From NCBI RefSeq assembly GCF_014649835.1, contig NZ_BMTU01000005.1:519654-583653 (forward strand): a stretch of DNA of 64,000 nt, read 5' to 3'. The stretch is from Streptomyces pilosus (GTDB taxonomy: Bacteria > Actinomycetota > Actinomycetes > Streptomycetales > Streptomycetaceae). Shown piece by piece: positions 40,902-48,914 of the stretch. Made by a program: the position numbers and the translations under genes. Within the stretch, counting starts at the first letter, position 1; each line of letters starts with the position of its first letter. Under the pieces are notes generated by a model that ran no database searches, was not told where the DNA came from, and saw only the letters and a list, made by a program, of their open reading frames with translations.

Positions 40902-42019
40902 TGGCTGAGATCCAGATTCCCGCTGACATCAAGCCCGCCGACGGACGTTTCGGCGCGGGTCCCTCCAAGGTGCGGACGGAGGCGCTGGACGCCCTGGCCG
41001 CGACCGGCACGTCCCTGCTCGGCACCTCCCACCGCCAGGCCCCGGTGAAGAACCTGGTCGGCAAGGTGCGCGAGGGCATCTCCGAGCTGTTCTCCCTCCC
41101 CGAGGGCTACGAGGTGGTCCTGGGCAACGGCGGCTCCACCGCCTTCTGGGACATCGCGACCCACGGCCTCATCGAGAACAAGTCGCAGCACCTCACCTTC
41201 GGCGAGTTCAGCTCGAAGTTCGCCAAGGCCGCGAAGCTCGCCCCGTGGCTCGCCGAGCCCACCGTCGTCTCCGCCGACCCGGGCACGCACCCCGAGGCGG
41301 TCGCCGAAGCCGGCGTGGACGTCTACGCGTTCACCCACAACGAGACCTCCACCGGTGTGGCCATGCCGATCCGGCGCGTGGCCGGTGCCGACGAGGGCGC
41401 CCTGGTCCTGGTGGACGCCACCTCCGGCGCGGGCGGCCTCCCGGTCGACATCGCCGAGACGGACGTCTACTACTTCGCCCCGCAGAAGTCCTTCGCCTCC
41501 GACGGCGGCCTGTGGATCGGCGTGTTCTCGCCCGCCGCGATCGAGCGCGCCGAGCGCGTGCACGCCTCCGGCCGGCACGTCCCGGAGTTCTTCTCGCTGC
41601 CCACGGCGATCGACAACTCCCGCAAGAACCAGACGTACAACACCCCGGCCCTCGCCACCCTGTTCCTGCTCAACGAGCAGCTGGAGTGGCTGAACGGCCA
41701 GGGCGGTCTCGACTGGTCCACGGCCCGTACCAAGGACTCCTCGAGCCGTCTGTACGCGTGGGCGGAGGAGTCCAAGCACGCGACCCCCTTCGTCACCGAC
41801 CCGGCCAAGCGCTCGCAGGTCATCGGCACCATCGACTTCTCCGACGAGGTCGACGCCGCCGCCGTCGCCAAGGTCCTGCGCGCCAACGGCGTCGTCGACA
41901 CCGAGCCGTACCGCAAGCTGGGCCGCAACCAGCTGCGCGTCGCGATGTTCCCGGCGGTCGACCCGGCCGACGTCGAGGCGCTGACGCGGTGCGTCGACCA
42001 CGTCATCGAGCGGCTGTAG
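40901..42019 (+). CDS. serC: Phosphoserine aminotransferase
   Basis: A 372-residue class V aminotransferase converting 3-phosphohydroxypyruvate to phosphoserine in serine synthesis, also serving pyridoxal-phosphate-linked steps. Key parts are FGAGPSKV, LGTSHRQAPVKNLV, VLGNGGSTAFWD and the PLP-Lys segment FAPQKSFASDGGLW. The length and sequence match the actinobacterial SerC type. GTG at 40901 is apparently leaderless. It converges on the ABC permease gene with a strong terminator between. Confidence 0.95.
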   Translation: MAEIQIPADIKPADGRFGAGPSKVRTEALDALAATGTSLLGTSHRQAPVKNLVGKVREGISELFSLPEGYEVVLGNGGSTAFWDIATHGLIENKSQHLTFGEFSSKFAKAAKLAPWLAEPTVVSADPGTHPEAVAEAGVDVYAFTHNETSTGVAMPIRRVAGADEGALVLVDATSGAGGLPVDIAETDVYYFAPQKSFASDGGLWIGVFSPAAIERAERVHASGRHVPEFFSLPTAIDNSRKNQTYNTPALATLFLLNEQLEWLNGQGGLDWSTARTKDSSSRLYAWAEESKHATPFVTDPAKRSQVIGTIDFSDEVDAAAVAKVLRANGVVDTEPYRKLGRNQLRVAMFPAVDPADVEALTRCVDHVIERL

Positions 42020-42033
42020 CCGGCCGTACGTGA

Positions 42034-42074
42034 GCGGGGGCGCCCGGTGGATCCCGTCCACCGGGCGCCCCCGC
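42034..42074. terminator. Bidirectional terminator
   Basis: An 18-base perfect stem, GCGGGGGCGCCCGGTGGA at 42034-42051 with its complement at 42057-42074, has a five-base loop. CCGTAC and GTACGG extend the pairing outside a four-base bulge. It lies between converging serC and the ABC permease gene. Confidence 0.8.
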
Positions 42075-42106
42075 GTACGGGCCCGTGCGCGGGCCGCTGG
42101 TTCACC

Positions 42107-42928
42107 TCACCGGCTCAGCCGCTGGAACCTGCGTACCGCCAGCGGCAGGAAGACGGCGGTGAGGACGAGCGGCCACACCCCCGCCATGAGCAGCGCGTGC
42201 TGCTCGACCCAGGAGTCGCCGCCGCCGACCGGGGTGCCGAACAGGTCGCGGGCCGCGGCCGCCGTGGAGGAGATCGGGTTCCAGGCGGCCACCCAGCCCA
42301 GCCAGTCGGGCATGAGCTGCGGGGCGACGAAGATGCTGGAGATCATCGTCAGCGGGAAGGCGACCGCGAACAGGCCGCCCGCCGCCTCCGGGTTGGGCAC
42401 CAGCAGGCCCAGCCAGACGCCGAGCCAGATCAGCGCGAACCGCAGCCACAGCAGCAGTCCGAACGCCGCCAGGAACCCCCAGCCGCCGTCCGGGCGCCAG
42501 CCCATGACCAGAGCGGTGAGCATCAGGATGGCCAGCTCGGCGCAGGCGACGATCAGATCGGTCACCCCGCGCCCGGCCACCACCGCCGACGACGCCATCG
42601 GCATCGAGCGGAAGCGGTCGATGACGCCCTTGGTGGAGTCGTAGACCACGACGGTCGCGGTGTTGATGAAGCCGAACGCCATCGTCATCACGAACATCCC
42701 GGGCATCAGGAAGTCCTTGTAGTCACCGCCGCCGGGCACCTGCATCGCACTGCCGAAGACGTAGCCGTACAGCAGCACCGACAGGATGGGGAAGCCGAGC
42801 TGCCAGGCGATGTTGACCGGCTGGCGCCGGTAGTGGGTCAGGCTGCGGCGGACGAGGTTCCAGCAGTCCGCCAGGGCCCAGTACAGGCGGCCGCGGGGGG
42901 CCGGTCCGGTCAGGTCGAGGGCGCTCAT
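42107..42928 (-). CDS. ABC-2 type exporter permease
   Basis: A 273-residue membrane protein with six predicted helices, including GFPILSVLLYGYVFGSAM and LTALVMGWRPDGGWGFLAAFGLLLWL, and the ABC-2 signature NPISSTAAAARDLFG near the C-terminus. It resembles DrrB-type daunorubicin exporter permeases. ATG at 42928 overlaps the ATPase stop by ATGA, so the two form one exporter. Substrate is unknown but a TetR gene is divergent. Confidence 0.9.
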   Translation of the reverse strand: MSALDLTGPAPRGRLYWALADCWNLVRRSLTHYRRQPVNIAWQLGFPILSVLLYGYVFGSAMQVPGGGDYKDFLMPGMFVMTMAFGFINTATVVVYDSTKGVIDRFRSMPMASSAVVAGRGVTDLIVACAELAILMLTALVMGWRPDGGWGFLAAFGLLLWLRFALIWLGVWLGLLVPNPEAAGGLFAVAFPLTMISSIFVAPQLMPDWLGWVAAWNPISSTAAAARDLFGTPVGGGDSWVEQHALLMAGVWPLVLTAVFLPLAVRRFQRLSR

Positions 42929-43893
42929 GCCGCCGTCTCCTCCTTCTCCGTGCGGTGTCCGGTCAGGCGCAGGAACACGTCGTCGAGGCTGGGCCTGCGC
43001 AACCCGATGTCCTCCACCCGTACGCCCTCGTCCTGCAGGGTGCGGGCGACGTCCGTGAGCGCGGCCACCCGGTCGGTCACGGGGGCGTGCACCCGCAACT
43101 CGGTGTCGTCCGACTCGGGTTCGCCGTCGGCGACCCGGGCGACCACCTTCACCGCGCGGGGGATGTCGGCCCGGTCGGCGACCACGACCTCGATCCGGTC
43201 GCCGCCGACCAGGTTCTTCAGTCCGTCCGGGGTGTCGTCGGCGATGGCCCGGCCCTGGTCGATGACGGTGATCCGGGAGGCCAGCCGGTCGGCCTCCTCC
43301 AGGTACTGCGTGGTCAGCAGCACGGTCGTGCCGCCGGCCACCAGCGCCCGCACCGAGTCCCAGACCTCGCCCCGGCTGCGCGGGTCGAGGCCGGTCGTCG
43401 GCTCGTCCAGGAACAGCACGGCCGGCGTGAGGATCATCGAGGCCGCCAGGTCCAGCCGGCGCCGCATGCCGCCGCTGTAGTCGCCGACGCCCTTGTCGGC
43501 GGCGTCGGCCAGGTCGAACTGCTCCAGCAGCTCCGTCGCGCGCGCCCTGGCCCGCCGGCCCCCCAGGTGGAACAGCCTGCCGAACATCTCCAGGTTCTGC
43601 CGCCCGGTGAGCACCTCGTCCACCGCCGCGTACTGCCCGGTGAGCCCGATCCGCGCCCGCACCTCGCGCGGGCTGCGGGCCACGTCGAGTCCCGCCACCG
43701 TCGCCCGGCCGCCGTCGACCCGGATCAGCGTCGACAGGATGCGGACGGCGGTGGTCTTGCCGGCGCCGTTCGGCCCGAGCAGTCCGTGCACCGTGCCCTC
43801 GCGGACGGCGAGGTCGAAGCCGTCGAGGGCGCGCTTCTCGCCGTAGCGCTTCTCCAGGCCCTCGGCCCGGACCGCGTAACCGTCGTCGTGCAT
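42925..43893 (-). CDS. DrrA-type ABC exporter ATPase
   Basis: A 322-residue ATPase with Walker A GPNGAGKTT, signature YSGGMRRRLDLAA, Walker B VLFLDEPTTGLD and the DrrA-type C-terminal domain ending DIGLRRPSLDDVFLRLTGHRT. Drug-resistance exporters of this group pump antibiotics or lipids. ATG at 43893 follows AGGGGG. The divergent TetR gene and paired operators in the promoter region suggest repression relieved by a ligand. Confidence 0.93.
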   Translation of the reverse strand: MHDDGYAVRAEGLEKRYGEKRALDGFDLAVREGTVHGLLGPNGAGKTTAVRILSTLIRVDGGRATVAGLDVARSPREVRARIGLTGQYAAVDEVLTGRQNLEMFGRLFHLGGRRARARATELLEQFDLADAADKGVGDYSGGMRRRLDLAASMILTPAVLFLDEPTTGLDPRSRGEVWDSVRALVAGGTTVLLTTQYLEEADRLASRITVIDQGRAIADDTPDGLKNLVGGDRIEVVVADRADIPRAVKVVARVADGEPESDDTELRVHAPVTDRVAALTDVARTLQDEGVRVEDIGLRRPSLDDVFLRLTGHRTEKEETAA

Positions 43894-43909
43894 GGGTCCC
43901 CCTCTCCTC

Positions 43910-43953
43910 AACTGGGTACACCGTACCTGATTGCGCGTACGCCGTACCCAGTT
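43910..43953. promoter_or_regulatory. Paired TetR operators between exporter and regulator
   Basis: Ten-base outer arms AACTGGGTAC (43910-43919) and GTACCCAGTT (43944-43953) are perfect complements. Inside are two 13-base motifs of the form GTAC-N3-GTAC, GGTAC-ACC-GTACC at 43915-43927 and CGTAC-GCC-GTACC at 43936-43948, 21 bases apart. The location between divergent TetR and ABC genes makes TetR the likely ligand. Confidence 0.6.
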
Positions 43954-43979
43954 TTTCCGCGCGGATCTAGACTGCCCTC

Positions 43980-44753
43980 ATGAGCGGTGGCGGGAGCGGT
44001 GCACAGACCAGTGGCGGCGGCGACATCGCGCGCACCCTCGACCTGCTGTGGGACACGGGACCACGGCCCAGCCGGGGGCCGAAGCCCGGCCTGACCCTGG
44101 AGCGCGTCGTGGAGGCCGCGATCGAGGTCGCCGACCGGGACGGACTCGGCGCGCTGTCGATGCGCCGCATCGCCACGGAGCTGGGCACCGGCACGATGTC
44201 CCTGTACCGCTACGTCCCCGGCAAGGCCGAACTGCTCGACCTGATGCTGGACCGGGTGCAGCGGCCCGCGGAGAACCCCGCGGACCCCGGTGACGGCTGG
44301 CGGGCGGCGCTGGAGGCCCTGGGCCGGGCCGCCCTCGCCCTGTACCGCCGGCACCCCTGGCTGCTGGAGGTCAACCAGTCCCGCCCGATCCTCGGCCCGA
44401 GCGCGCTGGACGGCATGGAGAGGGTGCTCGCCCGGATCAAGCCGATGGGCCTGTCCGACCCGGAACTGGTGTCGGCGATCATCATGATCGACGGGTACGT
44501 CGTCGGGGCCGCCCGGACGCAGCTGTACCAGGAGGAGGCGGAGCGCAGCTCGGGGCTGACGGACGCGCAGTTCTGGGAGGCGCAGCGGCCGGCCCTGGAG
44601 AAGGCCATGACCAGCGGGCGCTACCCCGTCCTGGCCGGCCTCTCCGAGGACACCTTCGGCTCCGACTTCGACCACTTCGAGTTCGGGCTCCAGCGCATCC
44701 TGGACGGCCTGGAGGAGTTCGTCGCCCGGCGGGCGGCGGGCGAGGGGGCCTGA
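43980..44753 (+). CDS. TetR-family regulator (TetR_C-type)
   Basis: A 257-residue repressor. After a 35-residue Gly-rich lead, the HTH covers about 38-85 (LTLERVVEAAIEVADRDGLGALSMRRIATELGTGTMSLYRYVPGK). The C-terminal part resembles tetracycline-type TetR ligand domains. ATG at 43980 appears leaderless: TAGACT at 43968-43973 ends six bases before it. It is divergent from the ABC exporter operon and very likely represses it. It converges closely, 12 bases apart, with the next gene. Confidence 0.9.
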   Translation: MSGGGSGAQTSGGGDIARTLDLLWDTGPRPSRGPKPGLTLERVVEAAIEVADRDGLGALSMRRIATELGTGTMSLYRYVPGKAELLDLMLDRVQRPAENPADPGDGWRAALEALGRAALALYRRHPWLLEVNQSRPILGPSALDGMERVLARIKPMGLSDPELVSAIIMIDGYVVGAARTQLYQEEAERSSGLTDAQFWEAQRPALEKAMTSGRYPVLAGLSEDTFGSDFDHFEFGLQRILDGLEEFVARRAAGEGA

Positions 44754-44765
44754 CCGGCTCCCGGC

Positions 44766-45749
44766 TCAGCGGCGGCGCCGGCGCAGGCGGCCCAGTCCGA
44801 AGAGGGCCGCGACGGCCACGGCCAGCGTGACCGCGCCGATCCTGACGGTGGCCCCGTCGCCGCCGTCCGCGGTGCTCTTCCCGTCCTCCGTGCGGGCGCC
44901 CTTCCCGCCTCCGCCCCCGCCCCCGCCGGCGCCGGGCGCCTCGCGCGACTCGACCGGGCTCTCGGCGCCCTCGGTGCCGTACAGCAGGCGGGTGCCGTCG
45001 GCGCTGAAGGTCACGGACTCCCCCTGCCCCTGGAGCGGCACGCTCAGCCGGCCCTCGCGCCGGAGCTTCCCGCCGTTCCACGCGTAGTGGATGCCGCCGA
45101 AGTAGCCGCGCACGGCGAGGTCCTCGCCGTCCGGGGAGAGCGCGGCGTCGGTGGCCCACAGTTCGACGGGGGCGAGCGGGCGGAACACGTTGTCCCCGGA
45201 CGCCGAGAGCTTCTCGGGCCCCTCGTACAGGTGTCCGCCGTCTTCCTTCTTGTCGATGAGGTAGACGCGCCCGGTCTTCGGGTGCACGACCATCGCCTCG
45301 GCGTCCCGGGGGCCGTCGGAGTACTTCACCACGTACTGCGTGGCCCGCACGGTGGCGTCCCCCAGCTCCCTCGGCTCGGGCAGTTCGTAGATCCAGACGT
45401 AGGGCCAGGTGCCGCCGAGGTTGTCCCCGATGTCACCGACGAGGATCCGGTTGCCGGGCCCGACGGAGATCGCCTCGACGTCCCGGGGCGTGCCGACGCC
45501 GGTGAGGGTGAGCCGGGCGACCGTCTCGCCGCTGGCGCTGTCGACGGCGTACAGGTAGGGGCCGTCGTCGCTGTCGTTGTGGGTCCAGTAGACGCCGGGG
45601 TGGAGGCGGGAGGCGGCGAGCCCGCTGGACTCGGTGATGCGCGGGTCCTTGACCGTGAAACCCTCGTTGCCGTCGGCGGCGGAGGCTGCGGGCACGGCGA
45701 GAGCGCCCGTGAGGACGGTCGCGGCGAGCAGGGCGAAAGGTCTGCGCAT
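44766..45749 (-). CDS. Secreted, membrane-anchored beta-propeller-like protein
   Basis: A 327-residue exported protein: signal peptide MRRPFALLAATVLTGALAVPAASA, then a WD40-like series (GVYWTHNDSDDGPYLYAVD, GNRILVGDIGDN, GRVYLIDKKEDGG), a Gly/Glu-rich linker and a C-terminal membrane segment (VTLAVAVAALFGLGRL) with an Arg tail. No LPxTG motif is present. Enzyme activity is not evident. ATG at 45749 has a weak ribosome binding site; GTG at 45782 is an alternative. Confidence 0.75.
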   Translation of the reverse strand: MRRPFALLAATVLTGALAVPAASAADGNEGFTVKDPRITESSGLAASRLHPGVYWTHNDSDDGPYLYAVDSASGETVARLTLTGVGTPRDVEAISVGPGNRILVGDIGDNLGGTWPYVWIYELPEPRELGDATVRATQYVVKYSDGPRDAEAMVVHPKTGRVYLIDKKEDGGHLYEGPEKLSASGDNVFRPLAPVELWATDAALSPDGEDLAVRGYFGGIHYAWNGGKLRREGRLSVPLQGQGESVTFSADGTRLLYGTEGAESPVESREAPGAGGGGGGGGKGARTEDGKSTADGGDGATVRIGAVTLAVAVAALFGLGRLRRRRR

Positions 45750-45837
45750 GGGCCAAGACTGCCACGGCGCGGCGGACTTCACGGCGGGTGTCCGGTCTCA
45801 CATCGCGGCGTCCGGACCGATCGACCATGATGAGCGT

Positions 45838-46515
45838 GTGCTCAGGTTCATGCCCGTAGGTGACTCGATGACGATCGGGAGCGCGGGTGAACACACCTGG
45901 CGCTACCGGATGTGGCAGCACCTGTGCACGGCGTACGGCGGTCCCTTCACGCTGGTGGGCCCGCGCGAGGCACTCCACGACCCCTCGGCGGACGCCCCGA
46001 CCTCCTACGCGTACGCCGACCCGGACTTCCCCCGCGCCCACCTGGCCGGCTGGGGCGAGGGCTGGCACCACATGACCCCGCTGATCGGCGACGCCGTGCG
46101 CTCCTGCCGCCCGGACGTGCTGCTGGTGTCGCTGGGCCTGATCGACCTCGGCTTCTACACCAACGCCGAGCAGACGGCCGGCAACGTGCGGGCGTTCGTC
46201 GCCGAGGCGCGGGCGGCCCGGCCCCGCGTCCGCATCGCCGTCATGCCGGTGATCCGCAACATCCGGGTGGAGGCGGACACCTCGTTCGCCGACCAGGTCG
46301 CCCGCTTCAACGAGCTCCTCGGCAAGACCGTCGCCGACCTCGACGCACCGCGCTCCCCGCTGCTGCTCGTCCCGCCGCCGCGGTCGTACGACTTCCACAC
46401 GGACACCTACGACGGCACCCACCCCAACGAGACCGGCGAACACAAGATCGCCGCCGCCTTCGCGGAGGCGCTGTGGCAGGAGTGGGAGCTGGGCGGGCCG
46501 TACGGGGCGGCGTGA
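45838..46515 (+). CDS. SGNH/GDSL-hydrolase-family protein
   Basis: A 225-residue SGNH-fold protein. Block I is VGDSMTIGSAGEHTWRYRMW with the Ser nucleophile, and block V is DGTHPNETGEHKIA with the Asp-His pair. Block III, normally GxND, reads SLGLIDLGF: the oxyanion Asn is Ile, one base from AAC. Activity may be reduced or altered. There is no signal peptide. GTG at 45838 is used; ATG at 45850 is possible. It is followed by the PIN remnant in the same direction. Confidence 0.8.
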   Translation: MLRFMPVGDSMTIGSAGEHTWRYRMWQHLCTAYGGPFTLVGPREALHDPSADAPTSYAYADPDFPRAHLAGWGEGWHHMTPLIGDAVRSCRPDVLLVSLGLIDLGFYTNAEQTAGNVRAFVAEARAARPRVRIAVMPVIRNIRVEADTSFADQVARFNELLGKTVADLDAPRSPLLLVPPPRSYDFHTDTYDGTHPNETGEHKIAAAFAEALWQEWELGGPYGAA

Positions 46516-46532
46516 GGCGCCCGACGGGCGAG

Positions 46533-46874
46533 CGAAGATATCGAGCGACGCGTTTCGCGGTGTGCGGTGCGGTGGAACTCGAAGTTCTGCACAGTGCCCG
46601 GTCCAAGGCCGATGCCGAGCGCATCCGCGACGAGATGCGCGGCTTCGACTGGCTCCCCTCGCCGGACGAGGCCTGGGACCGGGCAATCGAAGTGCGGACG
46701 CTCCTCATCAAGAAGGGCAACTGGCAGGCGCTGTCCGTATCCGACCTGATCGTCGCGGCGACCGCGGAGCGCCACGGAGCCGTGGTGCTCCACTACGACG
46801 GAGACTTCGACATGATCGCCTCGGTCACCGGGCAGCGGACCGCCTGGGTCGTTCCGGCGGGCTCAGCCGACTGA
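46533..46874 (+). pseudogene. Truncated PIN-domain (VapC-type) remnant
   Basis: The frame ending at 46874 encodes the middle and C-terminus of a PIN-domain ribonuclease: CGAVELEVLHSARSKADAERI, SVSDLIVAATAERHGAVVLHYDGDFDMIA. The normal N-terminal 40-45 residues, with the first catalytic Asp, are absent; the homology begins about 18 bases past the hydrolase stop. No start with a ribosome binding site is in frame, and no antitoxin gene is adjacent. It is probably a decayed toxin left after deletion. Confidence 0.65.
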
Positions 46875-46884
46875 TCATCGCCCC

Positions 46885-46906
46885 CTTGCATAGAGCGCAC
46901 TCCAAG
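46885..46906 (+). promoter_or_regulatory. MerR-type dyad before aldo/keto reductase
   Basis: CTTG at 46885-46888 and CAAG at 46903-46906 bound an imperfect dyad with GCGC at the centre and AGnGCGCnCT core. TTGCAT (46886-46891) and TGGCTT (46911-46916) are 19 bases apart, the long spacer of MerR-activated promoters. The -10 ends seven bases before ATG 46924, predicting a leaderless message. Confidence 0.45.
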
Positions 46907-46923
46907 CCGTTGGCTTGATGAAC

Positions 46924-47916
46924 ATGAGGTACACGCAGCTCGGACGCACAGGTCTCAAGGTCAGCCGGCTCGTCCTCGGGACGATGAACTTCGGTCCGCA
47001 GACCGACGAGGCCGACAGTCACGCCATCATGGACGCGGCGCTGGACGCCGGTATCAACTTCTTCGACACCGCCAACGTGTACGGCTGGGGCGAGAACAAG
47101 GGCCGCACCGAGAGCATCATCGGGAGCTGGTTCGCGCAGGGCGGCGACCGCCGCGACAAGGTGGTCCTCGCGACCAAGGTCTACGGGAACATGGGCGCCG
47201 ACGGCGAGGCCTGGCCCAACCACGACAAGCTGTCGGCGGTGAACATCCGGCGGGCCGTCGACGCCTCGCTGAAGCGGCTGGGCACCGACTACATCGACGT
47301 CTACCAGTTCCACCACGTCGACCGGGACACCCCGTTCGAGGAGATCTGGCAGGCGATCGACGTCCTGGTCCAGCAGGGCAAGATCCTCTACGTCGGCTCC
47401 TCGAACTTCCCGGGCTACAAGATCGCCCAGGCCAACGAGATCGCCGCCCGGCGCGGCGGGACCATCGGGCTGGTCAGCGAGCAGTGCCTGTACAACCTCG
47501 CCGAGCGCCGCGCCGAGATGGAGGTGATCCCGGCCGCCCGCGACTACGGGCTCGGGGTGATCCCCTGGTCGCCGCTGCACGGCGGACTGCTCGGCGGTGT
47601 GCTGAAGAAGCAGGCCGAGGGCGGTCGCCGCGCCTCCGGGCGGGCCGCCGACACGCTCGCCGATCCGACCGCACGTGCGCAGATCCAGGCGTACGAGGAC
47701 CTGCTCGACAAGCACGGCATCGAGCCCGGCGAGGCGGCGCTGGCCTGGCTGCTCACCCGGCCCGGGGTGACCGGTCCGATCGTCGGCCCGCGCACGGCCG
47801 AGCAGCTCGCGTCCGCGCTGCGGGCGGCCGAGCTGGAGCTGAGCGAGGAACTGCTGGCCTCGCTGGACGAGATCTTCCCGGGGCCGGGGCCGAGCCCCGA
47901 GGCCTTCGCCTGGTAA
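46924..47916 (+). CDS. Aldo/keto reductase
   Basis: A 330-residue NADPH-dependent aldo/keto reductase of the AKR9/YghZ-like group. It starts MRYTQLGRTGLKVSRLVLGT and has the catalytic tetrad: Asp in DTANVYGWGE, Tyr in the same segment, Lys in VLATKVYG and His in YQFHHVD. C-terminal coenzyme-binding parts GVTGPIVGPRTAEQL are intact. ATG 46924 gives the family start; ATG 46918 is also in frame. A MerR-type promoter suggests induction by electrophiles or metals. It converges on the 29-residue peptide gene. Confidence 0.93.
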   Translation: MRYTQLGRTGLKVSRLVLGTMNFGPQTDEADSHAIMDAALDAGINFFDTANVYGWGENKGRTESIIGSWFAQGGDRRDKVVLATKVYGNMGADGEAWPNHDKLSAVNIRRAVDASLKRLGTDYIDVYQFHHVDRDTPFEEIWQAIDVLVQQGKILYVGSSNFPGYKIAQANEIAARRGGTIGLVSEQCLYNLAERRAEMEVIPAARDYGLGVIPWSPLHGGLLGGVLKKQAEGGRRASGRAADTLADPTARAQIQAYEDLLDKHGIEPGEAALAWLLTRPGVTGPIVGPRTAEQLASALRAAELELSEELLASLDEIFPGPGPSPEAFAW

Positions 47917-47948
47917 CCACGGGCACGCCGTACGGGCCGGCGTCGGCG

Positions 47949-48038
47949 CTACTTGCCCAGCGCCGACGCCAGCCCCACGACGACGAACATCAATACGAGC
48001 GCACCGGCCATGATCCGGTTCCGGGTTTTCGGGTCCAC
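47949..48038 (-). CDS. 29-residue single-pass membrane peptide
   Basis: GTG at 48038 to TAG at 47949 encodes MDPKTRNRIMAG followed by a hydrophobic helix (ALVLMFVVVGLASALG) and a final Lys. It has a basic N-terminus and one membrane span. TAGGCT on the minus strand (48051-48046) lies seven bases upstream, suggesting a near-leaderless start. I recall similar peptides at this position in other streptomycetes, always unnamed. It lies ten bases past the stop of thpR. Confidence 0.65.
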   Translation of the reverse strand: MDPKTRNRIMAGALVLMFVVVGLASALGK

Positions 48039-48048
48039 GCCGTCGAGC

Positions 48049-48621
48049 CTAACCGGCCGCGCCCAGTGGCCGGCGGGCGACCGCCTCGTAGCGGGGCTGC
48101 TCGCCCGGGACCCCGGACCTCGGCAGGTGGCTGCGCACCAGCACCAGTTCGTCCACGGTCCAGGTCCGGCCGCGGAAGTCCGCCAGCGCGTCGAGATACG
48201 GCCGCACGTCGACGGCGTCCCGGCTGCGGGCCACCGTCAGATGGGCCCGGTACCGGCGGTGCTCGTCCATCGGCACGCCCGCCTTCCGCGCGGCCGCCTC
48301 GGCCCGCTCCGCGAGCAGCCGCAGGGACCGCAGGTCACCCTCCGCGCCGGCCCACAGGGCCCTCCCCCGCCCGAACTGGCCGCCGCCGCCCAGTGCCAGC
48401 TCGAACGGCTCGGTGCGGGCGGCGGCCCGTGCCAGCCGGTCCGTCAGCCCGGGCACGAGCTCCTCACCGACCTCCCCGTAGAACGCGAGCGTGAAGTGCC
48501 ACCCGGCCCGCTCGGTCCACCGCATCCGGTCCGCCCCGGGCAGCTTCCGCAACCGCCCGACCTCGACGGCAAGAGCCCGGACCACGTCCTCGGGGGGCAG
48601 CACGGCGGCGAAGAGTCTCAT
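48049..48621 (-). CDS. thpR: RNA 2',3'-cyclic phosphodiesterase
   Basis: A 190-residue 2H phosphoesterase. The two catalytic HxTx motifs are HFTLAF and HLTVAR. ThpR opens 2',3'-cyclic phosphates of RNA ends to 2'-phosphates. The start MRLFAAVLPPEDVVRALAVEV is family-typical. ATG at 48621 has a G-run as ribosome binding site. The tiny membrane peptide follows on the same strand. Confidence 0.9.
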   Translation of the reverse strand: MRLFAAVLPPEDVVRALAVEVGRLRKLPGADRMRWTERAGWHFTLAFYGEVGEELVPGLTDRLARAAARTEPFELALGGGGQFGRGRALWAGAEGDLRSLRLLAERAEAAARKAGVPMDEHRRYRAHLTVARSRDAVDVRPYLDALADFRGRTWTVDELVLVRSHLPRSGVPGEQPRYEAVARRPLGAAG

Positions 48622-48734
48622 GCCCCCAGTCTCACAGGGGAACGCGTGTACGTTCCCGCGTGTCCCGGACGCCGTGCGTATCGTTGTACCGCGCGGCTGC
48701 ACGCTTCGAGCGGCGGCCGGGGAGGAACGCCACG

Positions 48735-48914
48735 ATGACCGTCCTCGAAGACAGGACCGCGATGGCCGAGAGCAGCGTGTGCTTCGGCTTCGGCACCGAG
48801 ATCGATCTGGTCCGGACGGCCGTGGGTCTCGTCCTCAAGACCGACGAGTTCCCCCGCGACCGGCCGGGGGCGCGGCCCGAGGGTGATCACGCCACCGGCG
48901 CCAGCGCCTCCTGA
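48735..48914 (+). CDS. Small hypothetical protein, 59 residues
   Basis: ATG at 48735 follows GGAGGA at good spacing, codons end in G or C throughout, and the product has a mixed, globular-looking composition (AESSVCFGFGTEIDLVRTAV). It runs into the 3-prime end of the convergent MFS gene by 28 bases. No family was recognised. The tail after residue 43 is rich in Arg/Pro/Gly and may be less ordered. Confidence 0.4.
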   Translation: MTVLEDRTAMAESSVCFGFGTEIDLVRTAVGLVLKTDEFPRDRPGARPEGDHATGASAS

